From: an uncultured Phascolarctobacterium sp.
GTDB lineage: Bacteria > Bacillota > Negativicutes > Acidaminococcales > Acidaminococcaceae
Assembly: GCA_900544885.1 (NCBI GenBank)
Contig: UQWU01000028.1
Location: 1-21,435, forward strand
Reading direction: 5' to 3'
Length of the DNA stretch: 21,435 nucleotides
The notes beneath the pieces are model-generated. The model was not told where the DNA came from, ran no database searches, and worked only from the letters and a program-made list of their open reading frames with translations. This document shows, one piece after another, positions 21,426 to 21,435 of this stretch (positions are counted from its first letter, which is position 1; every line of letters starts with the position of its first letter). Made by a program: the position numbers and the translations under genes.

Positions 21426-21435
21426 TACTCAAGAT
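21418..21435 (+). CDS. IS30-family transposase, first six codons (cut by window edge)
   Basis: ATG at 21418 after AAGGAGG with an 8-nt spacer starts MDYTQD, identical to the left copy. The rest is outside the window, so intactness is unknown. Confidence 0.7.

Larger units (their letters stand above)
21304..21435 (+). mobile_element. Partial IS30-like insertion sequence, second copy in opposite orientation
   Basis: This is identical, in reverse complement, to 113-244. It reads rightwards out of the window. The end begins GGTTCATTG at 21305, with palindrome TTCATT/AATGAA at 21307-21322. Only the terminal region and the first six transposase codons are in the window. Confidence 0.8.

Noticed and set aside
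1..21435. Composite transposon flanked by two IS copies
   Set aside because: The content is core housekeeping genes in a conserved order with uniform style, not cargo. The outer IS ends are not visible.

Overview
The window looks like a chromosomal segment of a low-GC anaerobic member of the Bacillota. The core block (PIN/TRAM - ispD - ispF - gltX - cysS - mrnC - rlmB - yacP - sigH) is the arrangement known from Bacillus and Clostridia. ThyX instead of ThyA in that operon, a flavin reductase-rubredoxin protein and a nitroreductase fit a strict anaerobe. Gene style and content suggest a Negativicutes (Acidaminococcaceae-like) gut bacterium, but that assignment is inference. Most genes lie on the minus strand and only three are on plus.

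Layout: (a) 1-244 and 21304-21435 are the transposase-side ends of two identical, oppositely oriented IS30-like elements facing outward; both are cut by the window edge. (b) 352-427 is tRNA-Thr(UGU), followed (leftwards) by a terminator and preceded by a near-perfect promoter. (c) 496-1299 is uppP (lipid carrier recycling). (d) 3095-1500 holds a small P-loop protein resembling BrxF of type-3 BREX systems and pfkA. (e) 12131-3243 is a large housekeeping block read leftwards: PIN/TRAM membrane protein, ispD, ispF (isoprenoid precursors), gltX, cysS (tRNA charging), mrnC, rlmB (23S rRNA maturation), thyX, yacP/rae1 and sigH. SigH also has its own promoter overlapping the yacP stop codon. CarD lies just upstream with its own promoter and terminator. 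(f) 13205-15238 (plus strand) encodes a NagD-like HAD phosphatase and a membrane-anchored metallophosphoesterase. (g) 17449-15322 encodes a TVP38/VTT membrane protein overlapping a CYTH-CHAD protein. (h) 17708-18259 is a gamma-class carbonic anhydrase, which shares a 17-bp perfect bidirectional terminator with (i) 19904-18329: flavin reductase-rubredoxin, nitroreductase and a small exported 11-residue-repeat protein. (j) 21201-20002 is an exported NamZ-type muramidase (DUF1343).

The most interesting items are: the small secreted repeat protein at 18329-18667, whose pattern matches what I recall of the predicted 7(1) septoil-knot family; the stand-alone BrxF-like ATPase next to pfkA with no other BREX gene in the window; and the IS leader, where a perfect 13-bp inverted repeat spans the transposase start codon while the likely native promoter starts inside the loop, an arrangement suited to blocking translation of read-through transcripts. 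Convergent terminators that cross neighbouring genes and two strand-asymmetric leader/intergenic hairpins are further points of note. No CRISPR array, riboswitch or complete defence system was found.
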